From an uncultured Odoribacter sp. (GTDB lineage Bacteria; Bacteroidota; Bacteroidia; Bacteroidales; Marinifilaceae): a DNA stretch of 64,000 nt. The DNA lies in the NCBI GenBank assembly GCA_910588375.1, contig CAJUQA010000006.1, positions 1 to 64,000 of the forward strand, read 5' to 3'. The notes under the pieces were generated by a model. It ran no database searches and was not told where the DNA came from. It saw only the letters and a list, made by a program, of their open reading frames with translations. The position numbers were made by a program, and so were the translations under genes. Below, piece by piece: positions 53,634 through 62,495 of the stretch. Position 1 is the first letter of the stretch, and every line of letters begins with the position of its first letter.

Positions 53634-55040
53634 TCAGCAAATATCACTGATTTTACAAACTTCCATAAAAGAAGCCCCCCGGGCAGGACCAAAACTTCCT
53701 CCAATCACCACTATAAAATCATCCTTGCTATAACCAGCAGGCAACAACACATCCGGTATATCACGGATAAACTCATCCCGGGAAACTGGTTTTTCGGTAT
53801 AATACGGCCGCACACCGAAAGACAACGCCAACTCCCGCATCACCTTTTCATTATAACAACGGGCATATACCGGCAATCCGCACCGAAAAGCAGACAAATA
53901 ACGAGCCGTGCGCCCGCTCAATGTATCTACCACCACGGCCTTAATCGGTAAAATAGTGGTAATTCTTACTGCTACACGCGCCAAGGCTGCCGTCACCTCA
54001 TTATTAATTCGAACCAAATTCCGGTTTGAATCGGGAGGCGTTACAAACTCATTGGATTCCGCCACTTTCGTCATAACCCTGACAGCCTCCACCGGATAGT
54101 CCCCGTAAGCAGTCTCCCCGCTCAGCATAATTGCATCCGTCCCCATAAAAATAGCATTGGCAATATCACTGACCTCAGCCCGGGTAGGACGCGGATGATC
54201 AATCATCGTATGCAACATCTGAGTCGCTATAATCACAGGTTTCTTACTTTCGATACACTTACTCACTATATAACGCTGAATACGAGGAATCTTTTCCGCA
54301 TCAATCTCTATAGCCAAATCTCCGCGAGCCACCATCACACCATACACATGATCCAGGATTTCATCAATATGATCCACACCTTCCTGATTCTCAATCTTGG
54401 CTATAATCTTAATATCACTATGCGCCTCATCCAAAATCTTCTGGATACCCATAACATCTTCCTTATTCCGGACAAAAGAATGGGCGATAAAATCCAAATG
54501 ATTCTCAATCGCAAAATTGATAAACGCCCGATCCTTATCACTCAGCGATTGCAGCTTCATACAGGAACCTGGCACATTGACACTCTTCCTGTCCTTCACC
54601 ACTCCTGTATTGGTTGCCATCAACTCCAAACGGTCGGAAAACTTATTCTGAACCACAAATTCAAGATCTCCGTCATCTATCAATATTTTATCTCCAACAT
54701 TTATGTCCTGCACAAAACGGTCGTAAGAAACATGTATCAACTTTTCCTGTATAACCAGACTATCCTCTCCCGTCACATACACAATCTCTCCCTTCTCCAC
54801 AGATATAGGCCACTGCACCATTTTCGTCCTCACTTCCGGACCTTTCGTATCTATCAACAAAGGTATCTTGTCCGAAACCTCCCTCACATTCCGTATCACT
54901 TTCATGGCATCATCCAACGTCTGATGAGCCGTATTCAAACGTACCACATTCATTCCTGCTTCATACAACTCACGCAAGAACTCAACATCACATCGCTTAT
55001 CCGAAATCGTAGCCACTATCTTTGTTCGTTTCATATTCAT
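53634..55040 (-). CDS. pyk: Pyruvate kinase
   Basis: Converts phosphoenolpyruvate and ADP into pyruvate and ATP. 468 residues, with the N-terminal RTKIVATISDKR, the active-site KIENQEGVDHIDEIL, and the substrate-cation region IATQMLHTMIDHPRPTRAEVSDIANAIF with SGETAYGDYPVEAV. The regulatory C-terminal domain is shorter than in many enzymes but complete (VVIGGSFGPARGA). An internal ATG two codons in is an alternative start. Followed upstream by aroQ. Confidence 0.96.
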   Translation of the reverse strand: MNMKRTKIVATISDKRCDVEFLRELYEAGMNVVRLNTAHQTLDDAMKVIRNVREVSDKIPLLIDTKGPEVRTKMVQWPISVEKGEIVYVTGEDSLVIQEKLIHVSYDRFVQDINVGDKILIDDGDLEFVVQNKFSDRLELMATNTGVVKDRKSVNVPGSCMKLQSLSDKDRAFINFAIENHLDFIAHSFVRNKEDVMGIQKILDEAHSDIKIIAKIENQEGVDHIDEILDHVYGVMVARGDLAIEIDAEKIPRIQRYIVSKCIESKKPVIIATQMLHTMIDHPRPTRAEVSDIANAIFMGTDAIMLSGETAYGDYPVEAVRVMTKVAESNEFVTPPDSNRNLVRINNEVTAALARVAVRITTILPIKAVVVDTLSGRTARYLSAFRCGLPVYARCYNEKVMRELALSFGVRPYYTEKPVSRDEFIRDIPDVLLPAGYSKDDFIVVIGGSFGPARGASFMEVCKISDIC

Positions 55041-55085
55041 TCATTTAGTTCGTACAGTTCAACCCTTTTTTATTATTTCTCCCGC

Positions 55086-55520
55086 CTATCGGCCCGCTTC
55101 TGTCCGGGCCAACAAAGCCTGTATCCCCAACTCATACGAATTCATACCGAAACCGGTTATAGTCCCGATACATACTGCCGACAAAAAAGAAATATGACGA
55201 AACGATTCCCGCCGTGCCGTATTGGAAATATGCACCTCTATAACCGGAGCCGTCACAGCTGCCACAGCATCAGCCAATGCAACGGATGTATGGGTATAAC
55301 CTCCCGCATTCAAAATGATTCCGTCATATGTAAATCCGGCTTCGTGTATCTTCTCTATCAACCTTCCCTCAACATTGGACTGTTCATATTCAATATCGAC
55401 ATTTCTGTATTTTTCCCGCAAATACCCCAAATACTCTTCAAAATTCCGGGTACCGTATATTTCCGGCTCCCTCACACCTAACAAATTGAGATTCGGACCG
55501 TTCAATATTAAAACCTTCAT
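55086..55520 (-). CDS. aroQ: Type II 3-dehydroquinate dehydratase
   Basis: Shikimate-pathway enzyme that forms 3-dehydroshikimate. The 144-residue length fits type II. Visible motifs are ILNGPNLNLLGVREPEIYG, the catalytic tyrosine in that segment, EQSNVEGRLIEKIHEA, ILNAGGYTHTSVALADAV and EVHISNTARRESFRH. Lies 45 bp before the pyk start. xerD is divergent, 336 bp away. Confidence 0.97.
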   Translation of the reverse strand: MKVLILNGPNLNLLGVREPEIYGTRNFEEYLGYLREKYRNVDIEYEQSNVEGRLIEKIHEAGFTYDGIILNAGGYTHTSVALADAVAAVTAPVIEVHISNTARRESFRHISFLSAVCIGTITGFGMNSYELGIQALLARTEAGR

Positions 55521-55777
55521 CGTTATTCCTGTTTACTTTCTTTACAAATTTAGTCATTTTCAAAATTTCAACGATATTTTTTCCTAAATTTATATTTTCA
55601 CACATCTTCCCCCATCTGAATCCCAATAAATTCAAGGGAAGAACAAACATTTTACCGTCCTCCCGCAAAGCATATCCCCCACCCTCGAAATTCAGCAATA
55701 AAATAGTTAAAGTATAAAAATTTTGTGCTATCTATGAAAAAAATATATATCTTTATTCGCTACTTAAAATATTTATC

Positions 55778-55785
55778 TATTTTTG
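55778..55785 (+). promoter_or_regulatory. Candidate promoter -7 box of xerD
   Basis: TATTTTTG (TAnnTTTG), about 72 bp before the ATG at 55857. The rest of the 336-bp gap between aroQ and xerD is AT-rich and holds no gene I can support. Confidence 0.4.
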
Positions 55786-55856
55786 TGAAGTTAAGATAAC
55801 ATTATAGGGGTGTATTTTAAGAAGAACATGATTAATTTACTTAATAACAACAGAAA

Positions 55857-56795
55857 ATGACTTGGGATAACGCAATTGAGAATTATAAGACATTTCTTAT
55901 TCTCGAAAAATCATTGTCAGCAAATTCAGTAGAAGCCTACTTGAACGACATTCGCAAATTGGCAAAATATTGTGAAGAAAAGCACAATGTAAAACAAATG
56001 GAAGAAGTTTCCTACGACATTCTTAAAGACTACTTGGGGTTTGTGAACGAAATGGGAGTAACCCACCGCACTCAAGCCAGAAGTATTTCAAGCGTAAGAT
56101 CTTTCTTTAAATTTTTGGTATATGACGGTGTACTGGAAACAAATCCGACCAAATTATTGGAAGCGCCGAAAATTGGGCGTAAACTTCCCAGCATACTTAC
56201 CGTAGAAGAAATCGACGCCATTTTAGGAGCCGTTGAAATGTACAAACCGGAAGGACAGCGCAACAAAGCTATCATTGAGACACTGTACTCTTGCGGCCTG
56301 CGAGTTTCCGAACTCATCAGTGTAAAAATATCCAACATCAACTTCCGGATGGGTATCCTTAAAATCGAAGGCAAAGGAAACAAAGAACGCATAATTCCTT
56401 TAAGCAAAAACGCCAAACAGGAAATCAAGCTCTACATGAAGGGATACCGTGATTACCTCGATATACAAAAAGGATTCGAAGACATATTATTCCTTAATAA
56501 AAGAGGAACTTCCCTGTCACGGGTCATGGTATTCAACATTATCAAACACCTGGCTGAAAGGGCCAAGATACAGAAACCGGTATCACCCCACACCTTCCGT
56601 CACTCTTTTGCTTCCCATTTAGTAACCGGAGGAGCCGATCTGAGAGCGGTACAGGATATGTTAGGGCATGAATCCATTCTGACCACAGAAATCTACACCC
56701 ACCTTGACAACAATTATCTCAAAGAAACCATCAATCAGTTTCATCCGAGAACCAAGGACAATGCCCAAAAAGAACAGGCAAAGAAAAACAAATAA
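55857..56795 (+). CDS. xerD: Tyrosine recombinase XerD
   Basis: A 312-residue recombinase that resolves chromosome dimers at dif with XerC. The N-terminal SAM-like domain has the FLILEKSLSANSVEAYLNDI pattern; the catalytic set is R in CGLRVSELIS, K in the EGKGNKERIIP hairpin, HxxR in HTFRHSFASHL, H in LGHES and the nucleophile Y in TTEIYTHL. It is separate from the broken island integrase and is a housekeeping gene. Divergent from aroQ, followed by a terminator. Confidence 0.93.
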   Translation: MTWDNAIENYKTFLILEKSLSANSVEAYLNDIRKLAKYCEEKHNVKQMEEVSYDILKDYLGFVNEMGVTHRTQARSISSVRSFFKFLVYDGVLETNPTKLLEAPKIGRKLPSILTVEEIDAILGAVEMYKPEGQRNKAIIETLYSCGLRVSELISVKISNINFRMGILKIEGKGNKERIIPLSKNAKQEIKLYMKGYRDYLDIQKGFEDILFLNKRGTSLSRVMVFNIIKHLAERAKIQKPVSPHTFRHSFASHLVTGGADLRAVQDMLGHESILTTEIYTHLDNNYLKETINQFHPRTKDNAQKEQAKKNK

Positions 56796-56815
56796 ACAAA
56801 CCGGAATTGCAAAAT

Positions 56816-56845
56816 AAAAAAAGAGCGTAATCACGCTCTTTTTTT
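56816..56845 (+). terminator. Intrinsic terminator after xerD
   Basis: AAAAAAAGAGCGT, AATC loop, ACGCTCTTTTTTT: a strong stem with T-run, 21 bp after the xerD stop. Confidence 0.85.
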
Positions 56846-56872
56846 ACTTTCATATACAACAAACAAAACACA

Positions 56873-57382
56873 ATGGAAAACAAAGAAGAAATCCTGACTC
56901 TGCTGAATAGTGAAAACCCCGAATTATTCGCCGAAGCAGCTGAAAAAATAAAAAATGAGGGAGACCTCACCATCATTCCGAAACTTTTCGACCTTTTAAC
57001 GGCAAGCAAAGAACATCGCACCACAACGGGAATCATCAATCTGCTGGCAGACATCAAAAACAGCGGATTCGTTCCCCTGCTGATAGAACGCATCAAAACC
57101 TCTTCCCACCCTGCAAACAAATCCGTTCTATTACGAATATGCTGGGAATCCTCCCTGGATTTCTCCGCCTATGCCGAAGAGTTCATAAACATCCTGAAAA
57201 ATGACGACTTCATTGTAGCCTTGGAAGCCGCTACCGCCTTGGAAAACATGGAACATATCGAACACGGCCGGAAAACATTTCTACTCTCTCAACTAAAACA
57301 AATCCGGACAACGGACGAAAAACAATTTTTAATAGATAACATTCTGAATACATGGAGCCAGGAAGAAAAACAAGGAGATTAA
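56873..57382 (+). CDS. HEAT-repeat-like helical protein
   Basis: A 169-residue, all-helical protein with the pattern of HEAT repeats: LLNSENPELFAEAAEKIKNEGDLTIIPKLFDLL, then HRTTTGIINLLADIKNSGFVPLLIERI, a region with RICWESSLDFSAYAEEFINIL and a final DDFIVALEAATALENM. No catalytic motif or signal peptide. Probably a protein-interaction scaffold; the partner is not known. Its last 4 bp overlap the convergent miaA. Confidence 0.75.
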   Translation: MENKEEILTLLNSENPELFAEAAEKIKNEGDLTIIPKLFDLLTASKEHRTTTGIINLLADIKNSGFVPLLIERIKTSSHPANKSVLLRICWESSLDFSAYAEEFINILKNDDFIVALEAATALENMEHIEHGRKTFLLSQLKQIRTTDEKQFLIDNILNTWSQEEKQGD

Positions 57383-58308
57383 ACAATCTCCTCCGGCTCC
57401 TCCGCCAGCCATTCCCTGACTAGATTCACCTTTTCTTCCAAAGGCAATCCGCCGTCTATCCACCGGATACGCATTCCGTCCCTTTCCATCTTCCGGAACC
57501 AGGTCATCTGCCTTTTGGCAAACTGGTGAATGGCGATATTCAACTGTTCGACCATCGTCTGATACTCCATTTTTCCCGTAAGATAAAGCGTAATATACTT
57601 ATACTCCAATCCATAATAAATCAAATCTTCCGGAGCAATTCCACCCTCAAGCAATCTTTCCACCTCTTCCACCATACCGGCCTTTAAACGCGCATGCAAA
57701 CGCTCCGTTATACGCTTACGCCTCACCTCTCTGTCAACATCCACTCCGATAATTAAAGGCCGAAGTTCCGGAAAATCAAATTCCTCCCGGGGATGCGTAC
57801 GATAATACTCTTCAATCTCTATAGCCCGGACAGCCCGCTTGACCGTATCCACATCCGTAACATTATGCAGCTTCCTGTATGTACCCAATATCTGCGCCAG
57901 CTCCTCCAGACTTTTCCCTTCCAACGATTCCCGCAACACCTCATTCACCGGAACAGCCAACAATTTATATGCTTTCAATACAGCCTCCACATACAACCCG
58001 CTTCCTCCACACAACACCGGGAAAACTCCTCTCCTCCGGCAATCTTCCCACACCCGGACAAAATCCTTCTGATACTCAAAAACATTATACTTGGTACCGG
58101 CAGCAACAAGGTCAATCAAATGATAAGGCACCGGTTTTCCCTGCCATACATACTCCTCTATATCCTTCCCCGTACCAATATCCATCCCCCGATACACCTG
58201 ACGTGAATCGGCACTGATGACCTCTCCCCCCAATTCCGCTGCAAGACGGACAGCCAAAGTCGTCTTTCCACACGCCGTAGGTCCTATAACACTTAAAAGA
58301 TTAAACAT
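57379..58308 (-). CDS. miaA: tRNA dimethylallyltransferase
   Basis: Adds the isopentenyl group to A37 of tRNAs that read codons starting with U. P-loop GPTACGKTTLA near residue 8, DSRQVYRGMDIGTGK, VLCGGSGLYVEAVL and the late QFAKRQMTWFRK, all typical. 309 residues from ATG 58308; a longer in-frame start at 58341 is not conserved. Convergent with the HEAT-repeat gene and divergent from the TPR/SPOR-like gene. Confidence 0.95.
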   Translation of the reverse strand: MFNLLSVIGPTACGKTTLAVRLAAELGGEVISADSRQVYRGMDIGTGKDIEEYVWQGKPVPYHLIDLVAAGTKYNVFEYQKDFVRVWEDCRRRGVFPVLCGGSGLYVEAVLKAYKLLAVPVNEVLRESLEGKSLEELAQILGTYRKLHNVTDVDTVKRAVRAIEIEEYYRTHPREEFDFPELRPLIIGVDVDREVRRKRITERLHARLKAGMVEEVERLLEGGIAPEDLIYYGLEYKYITLYLTGKMEYQTMVEQLNIAIHQFAKRQMTWFRKMERDGMRIRWIDGGLPLEEKVNLVREWLAEEPEEIV

Positions 58309-58403
58309 TTTCTTTACCGTTCCGTATTTTAGCAAGGTCAACGCTTTTTGCAGGTTTTCCGGACAAATGTAACCAATATACTGATTTTTTAATCAAAAAA
58401 CGA

Positions 58404-58411
58404 TACATTTG
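58404..58411 (+). promoter_or_regulatory. Candidate promoter -7 box
   Basis: TACATTTG (TAnnTTTG), 14-35 bp before the two possible start codons of the TPR/SPOR-like gene. Confidence 0.45.
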
Positions 58412-58424
58412 TAAAGAATGGTTG

Positions 58425-59246
58425 ATGATTTTTAAAAACTCATTTATGTGCAAATATTTTCTTTCTGCTGTTTTTATCCTTTGCTGGACAATCAACACTT
58501 CTTTTGCTTTACCGGTAAAACAAAAAGAAACCATTGAAATACTAATCGTTGAAGGTTCATTTGAAAAAGCCCTGGCCGCCATTGAAAACCTTCGGGACTC
58601 CGTCCCCGACGACTCCGACCTCCTGCTGCTAAAAGGAATATGCTATTATAACCTGGAAACTCACAAAACCCAGGCCCCACCGATACTTTTGAATGCCTTG
58701 GCCTTAAGCAAAACCAGACATGCCGACATCGACATCACCTACCATCTGGCTCAAGCCTACCTCGCTTGTTCCGACTATGAAAACGCCTGCAAAAACTACG
58801 AACGTCTACAAAAGATAGTACCCCCAAAATTCACTAATCTCCACAAAAAAATCGAATCACAGATAACATTCTGCCGGTCCCGACTATCAGCTTCCCATAC
58901 AGGCCCCCATATAGCGGAAAAAACAGATACACCGTACCCTCCTGCAGATTCCGCTCAAATACCCTACGGAGAGACGGAAACCGACACCTTACGCAAACAA
59001 TACACCATACAAATCTGCTCCATGAGCTTTCCCCTTTCGGATTCCTTCTTCAAAGGACAATACGGCATAAAGCTCGTTAAAATGGGAGAAGTCTACCGAT
59101 ACATTTACAACTTTTATCCATCCATAGAAGACGCCCGGGCGGCACTGCCCAACATACGCAAAATATATCCGGATGCCTTCATCCGGGAATTCAATGAAAA
59201 CAAACTCGGCAAAGCAATTGATTTAAACATGGACCAAATAAAATAA
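58425..59246 (+). CDS. Exported TPR and SPOR-like protein
   Basis: A 273-residue secreted protein. The signal peptide ends near TSFA. Residues ~35-140 contain three TPR-like helix pairs (EGSFEKALAAIENLRDSVPDDSDLLLLKG, ILLNALALSKTRHADIDITYHLAQAYLA, DYENACKNYERLQKI). A low-complexity linker leads to a C-terminal SPOR-like domain (YTIQICSMSFPLSDSFFK, YRYIYNFYPSIEDARAALP), which in other proteins binds denuded peptidoglycan. Likely periplasmic, in cell-wall or gliding-related complexes. ATG 58446 gives a shorter, cleaner signal peptide and is a good alternative start. Confidence 0.7.
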   Translation: MIFKNSFMCKYFLSAVFILCWTINTSFALPVKQKETIEILIVEGSFEKALAAIENLRDSVPDDSDLLLLKGICYYNLETHKTQAPPILLNALALSKTRHADIDITYHLAQAYLACSDYENACKNYERLQKIVPPKFTNLHKKIESQITFCRSRLSASHTGPHIAEKTDTPYPPADSAQIPYGETETDTLRKQYTIQICSMSFPLSDSFFKGQYGIKLVKMGEVYRYIYNFYPSIEDARAALPNIRKIYPDAFIREFNENKLGKAIDLNMDQIK

Positions 59247-59252
59247 CCGATC

Positions 59253-59786
59253 ATGATGAACGACGAAAACATTGTAATCCGGGCCCTCGAACCGGAAGAT
59301 TTAGAGTATTTATACAAATGGGAAAACAACATGGACTTATGGGAAGTCAGTGACACATTAACCCCCTTTTCACATTTCACATTAAAAAAATACATCGAAA
59401 ACTCCCACCGGGATATTTACGAAGCCAAGCAGTTACGGCTAATGATTACGGACGAAGCCAACCACAATCCCGTCGGATTAATCGACCTTTATGATTTCGA
59501 CCCTTACCACCTCCGTGCCGGCTTGGGCATCATGATTCATGACATGGAAAACCGGAAAAAGGGCTACGCCAGCAGTGCCATTAAATTAATGCTAGACTAC
59601 TGCTTTGAAACCTTGGGATTAAATCAAGTATACAGCAGTGTGCCCAGTTGCAACATCGCCAGCCTACAACTATTCAAATCATTGGGCTTTTCGCAAACCG
59701 GCTACCGGAAACAATGGTTGAAAAGAGGAACGGAATGGGAAGACGTCATTTACTTCCAACTCCTTGTCTCGGACTGGAACCAATAA
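59253..59786 (+). CDS. GNAT-family N-acetyltransferase
   Basis: A 177-residue acetyltransferase of the RimJ/RimL-like GNAT type: IRALEPEDLEYLYKWENN at the start, IDLYDFDPYHLRAGLGIMI in motif B, and the acetyl-CoA loop DMENRKKGYASSAIKLML (R/Q-x-x-G-x-G/A). Substrate could be an amino group on a protein, antibiotic or sugar. It starts 6 bp after the TPR/SPOR-like gene. Confidence 0.88.
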   Translation: MMNDENIVIRALEPEDLEYLYKWENNMDLWEVSDTLTPFSHFTLKKYIENSHRDIYEAKQLRLMITDEANHNPVGLIDLYDFDPYHLRAGLGIMIHDMENRKKGYASSAIKLMLDYCFETLGLNQVYSSVPSCNIASLQLFKSLGFSQTGYRKQWLKRGTEWEDVIYFQLLVSDWNQ

Positions 59787-59815
59787 AAAAAAACGCAGCT
59801 TAGCTGCGTTTTTTT
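59787..59815. terminator. Bidirectional terminator between GNAT and SGNH genes
   Basis: AACGCAGCT, T loop, AGCTGCGTT with A- and T-runs on either side (stem plus tails span 59785-59815), between stop codons of convergent genes. Confidence 0.85.
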
Positions 59816-60476
59816 ATTCATTAATATAAGGTAATAAAATCTCCCGCCACAACAGATAGCCTTTTCCAAGCAAATGCAAACCGTCATTTGAATACTCGGG
59901 ATTCATCTTTCCGTCCTCTTTATTACGGAAATGCGAATAAAGGTCTATATACGTAAACTGCTTTTCAACAGCCTTTTCCTTCAACAAACGGTTTATTTCA
60001 AGCACCACATCACCCCGTGAAGTATGTCCCTTAAACAACCCGTAACAGTCATTCACCGGCAAGACGCTCTGGATATACAGCTTCGTATTGGGAGAATCCT
60101 TGCCTATCTTTTCCGCTATTTTAAGAATACGGGCAACAATCGTATCCGCCGATGTACCTCTGGCCACATCATTAATACCGATCAGTAAAAAAATCTTGGC
60201 CGGTTGCCCTTTCAATATAGGCTCCAAACGGTCATAAACCCCTTCTGCAATATCCCCACTGATGCCCCGGTTCTTCATACGTGAATCCTCAAACAACTCC
60301 GACCACTCTCCACCATCGGTAATACTATTGCCCACAAACACAATATCCGTCGGAGCTATCGGCAACACCTCATACAACGTCGCTTTCTGATAATAATACG
60401 TTGAATACTTCTTTTCTTGGGCGTGAAGCAATTGACACCCCATCAACATCACGCATACAAACAAACACTTTACCAT
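59814..60476 (-). CDS. Secreted SGNH/GDSL hydrolase
   Basis: A 220-residue esterase-like enzyme. ATG 60476 begins a signal peptide (MVKCLFVCVMLMGCQLLHAQ) and lies 4 bp after the GH20 stop. Blocks: FVGNSITDGGEW (Ser in GNS), GINDVARG and NDGLHLLGKGY (Asp-x-x-His). Such enzymes often deacetylate sugars; the neighbours suggest acetylated host glycans, such as O-acetylated sialic acid or amino sugar, but the substrate is inferred. Last gene of the operon. Confidence 0.85.
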   Translation of the reverse strand: MVKCLFVCVMLMGCQLLHAQEKKYSTYYYQKATLYEVLPIAPTDIVFVGNSITDGGEWSELFEDSRMKNRGISGDIAEGVYDRLEPILKGQPAKIFLLIGINDVARGTSADTIVARILKIAEKIGKDSPNTKLYIQSVLPVNDCYGLFKGHTSRGDVVLEINRLLKEKAVEKQFTYIDLYSHFRNKEDGKMNPEYSNDGLHLLGKGYLLWREILLPYINE

Positions 60477-60480
60477 AACA

Positions 60481-62484
60481 CTATCTTTTGACATTTCTAT
60501 CCGGATCATAAATCAAATTATCCACCGCCTTCTCGCCGTCGGGAGTAACGAAAACAGTCGTAAACATCCACTTCACCAACCTTACCTCCTCTGTCGTAAA
60601 TGCCCCGATAGGCAACTTCCACATCACCTTATTCCATCCCTTTTTCAAAACAACCTCCATCGGCGGACGGGATTCAAAATTTTCATTCCCCAACGCCGTC
60701 TCATTATCTTTTATACGATGAGAAGCCGTCCACACAGGAGCAGCAATTTCCTCATCATTTATCCACAAACGGCTCTCCCTGTAATCCCACTTTCCGGTAG
60801 GGGGCGGCAAATCCTTTTCCGAACGACCGTAATTCTGTGTACACAACCAAGCACCCACTTTCTGCTCGTAAGGTGAATAAACCCATGTATAGGCATACGC
60901 CGTATGATTCGGCTGAGGGTCTGTATAAAAAGAAGGTACCGTCGTTCCCCACACATGCCGCAAATAAACAGCCGCTCCCTCCGCCAACCGGGTAGCATAC
61001 CGCTTCCCCTGATACTCATACACTGTATCCGTCTTTTGCTCCGGCGGAAATACTTTCGTCAAATCTCCCCCATTCGGGAAAGCCTCCGTTATCCGCCACT
61101 TCACTCCCGACTGACGCACATAAGCAAAAGGTTCCCCTTTAAAATAACGGGCCTTATGCCACAACAAGCGCTCTTCAAACTCCGCGAACTCCTGCGCATG
61201 CTTTGCATCCAACAACGTTCCCAACTCATAAAAATAACCGTCACCCCCTCCTCGCCAACTTCTTTCCGCAATGGTCAGCATCGCCGGATAAAAACCGTTT
61301 TCCAACAATATATTGCGTTCCGACTCCACCTTCCGGTCATTCCAAACCGCAAGGATAACTCCGGCATAATCATCGCTCCCTTCCCGAACGCCGCCGATAT
61401 TGCTTTTAAACAAACCGACCAAATCCGCAAAAGCATCAAAATGATTCAGATAATGCAACCGGCAATCTATCACCGGAATCCCTTTGTGGGGCTTTCCCCG
61501 GTAACTCCACATCTGCAACATATCAATCTCTCCCGGTTGATACTTCCAACCCGGATTCCAGGAAATCACCTTCTTCCCTTTATTCCGGATATAAGCCACC
61601 ATCTCCGGAACAAAATCCGGATTGGTAAAACGGACTTCATCCGTCCCTATATGCAAATAAGGCACCCCCTCAAAAGTTTCACACACCTCATCTATCAGCA
61701 ACTTCAAAATAGCCATTCCCTCCCTACTCTGCATATCATGGCGGAACGTCTTCCGAAAAGCGGCACTATGTCCCGGCATATCCACCTCCGGAATCAACAA
61801 AACCCGATGCGCCTTACAAAAATCCACCAACACCTTCGCCTCCTCCAGCGTATAATACTTTCCCGGATAGCGACCGAAATTCACACTGTCATTCAACATC
61901 GGAAACACCCGGCTTTCCAATCGCCATGCCAAATCCTCCGTCAAATGCCAATGAAACACATTGATTTTGTAACGGGACAACCTCTTGATTTCCTGCTTCA
62001 ACTCCTCCAACGACACATAACCTCTCCCGACATCGTGCATAAAACCTCTCACCCGGAACGCCGGCCAATCAGTAATCTCACACCCCTGTATATACTTTTT
62101 CTTTCCGGAACCTTCCACCAACTGACGCAACGTCTGAAGTGCCCAATACACCCCTCTGTCTGCCAAAGCCTCAATGCGGAGCACCTTATTCCCCGCTTGA
62201 ATCCTGTAAGCCTCCTCCTGATTCAGATAAACTCCCGGAAGAGAATCCACCAAAACGACCTCTATACTTCGGGAAGCGGTTGTCCGCACCTCACAGCCCA
62301 CCTCCTGCAACCATTCTGTTAGCTCCTTCTGGCAAACTTCCTTCCCCTTCAATTCCACCACATTCAGCCAAAACCGCTGTGCCGTCCATTCCACCCTTTG
62401 CGGTTGAGGCAACAACACCGGTTTACAAAAACCGTGTACTCCACCAAACAACAAACCCAACAAGAGAATATACAAAACTTTCAT
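60481..62484 (-). CDS. GH20-family beta-N-acetylhexosaminidase
   Basis: A 667-residue secreted enzyme that removes terminal beta-linked GlcNAc or GalNAc. Signal peptide at the start (VLYILLLGLLFGGVHG). A GH20b N-terminal alpha/beta domain precedes the catalytic barrel with GFMHDVGRGYVS, NVFHWHLTEDLAWRLES, PEVDMPGHSAAF and the catalytic HIGTDEVRF (Asp-Glu pair), then MLQMWSYRG. A C-terminal beta domain follows. Lies 11 bp after the alpha/beta hydrolase stop and 4 bp before the SGNH gene, so all are one transcript. Confidence 0.93.
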   Translation of the reverse strand: MKVLYILLLGLLFGGVHGFCKPVLLPQPQRVEWTAQRFWLNVVELKGKEVCQKELTEWLQEVGCEVRTTASRSIEVVLVDSLPGVYLNQEEAYRIQAGNKVLRIEALADRGVYWALQTLRQLVEGSGKKKYIQGCEITDWPAFRVRGFMHDVGRGYVSLEELKQEIKRLSRYKINVFHWHLTEDLAWRLESRVFPMLNDSVNFGRYPGKYYTLEEAKVLVDFCKAHRVLLIPEVDMPGHSAAFRKTFRHDMQSREGMAILKLLIDEVCETFEGVPYLHIGTDEVRFTNPDFVPEMVAYIRNKGKKVISWNPGWKYQPGEIDMLQMWSYRGKPHKGIPVIDCRLHYLNHFDAFADLVGLFKSNIGGVREGSDDYAGVILAVWNDRKVESERNILLENGFYPAMLTIAERSWRGGGDGYFYELGTLLDAKHAQEFAEFEERLLWHKARYFKGEPFAYVRQSGVKWRITEAFPNGGDLTKVFPPEQKTDTVYEYQGKRYATRLAEGAAVYLRHVWGTTVPSFYTDPQPNHTAYAYTWVYSPYEQKVGAWLCTQNYGRSEKDLPPPTGKWDYRESRLWINDEEIAAPVWTASHRIKDNETALGNENFESRPPMEVVLKKGWNKVMWKLPIGAFTTEEVRLVKWMFTTVFVTPDGEKAVDNLIYDPDRNVKR

Positions 62485-62495
62485 AACAATCCTTT

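Noticed and set aside
54195..55481. Open frame of 428 codons on the plus strand opposite pyk and aroQ
   Set aside because: Spans two real genes and the gap between them and reads as His/Tyr/Ile-rich nonsense.
55857..56795. XerD as the integrase of the island
   Set aside because: It lies 11 kb outside the island, next to aroQ, and matches housekeeping XerD. The island has its own broken integrase.
60904..62322. Long open frame of 472 codons on the plus strand, opposite the GH20 gene
   Set aside because: Low-complexity His/Arg/Ile-rich translation with no domain; the minus-strand GH20 frame carries clear catalytic motifs. It is a by-product of codon bias.
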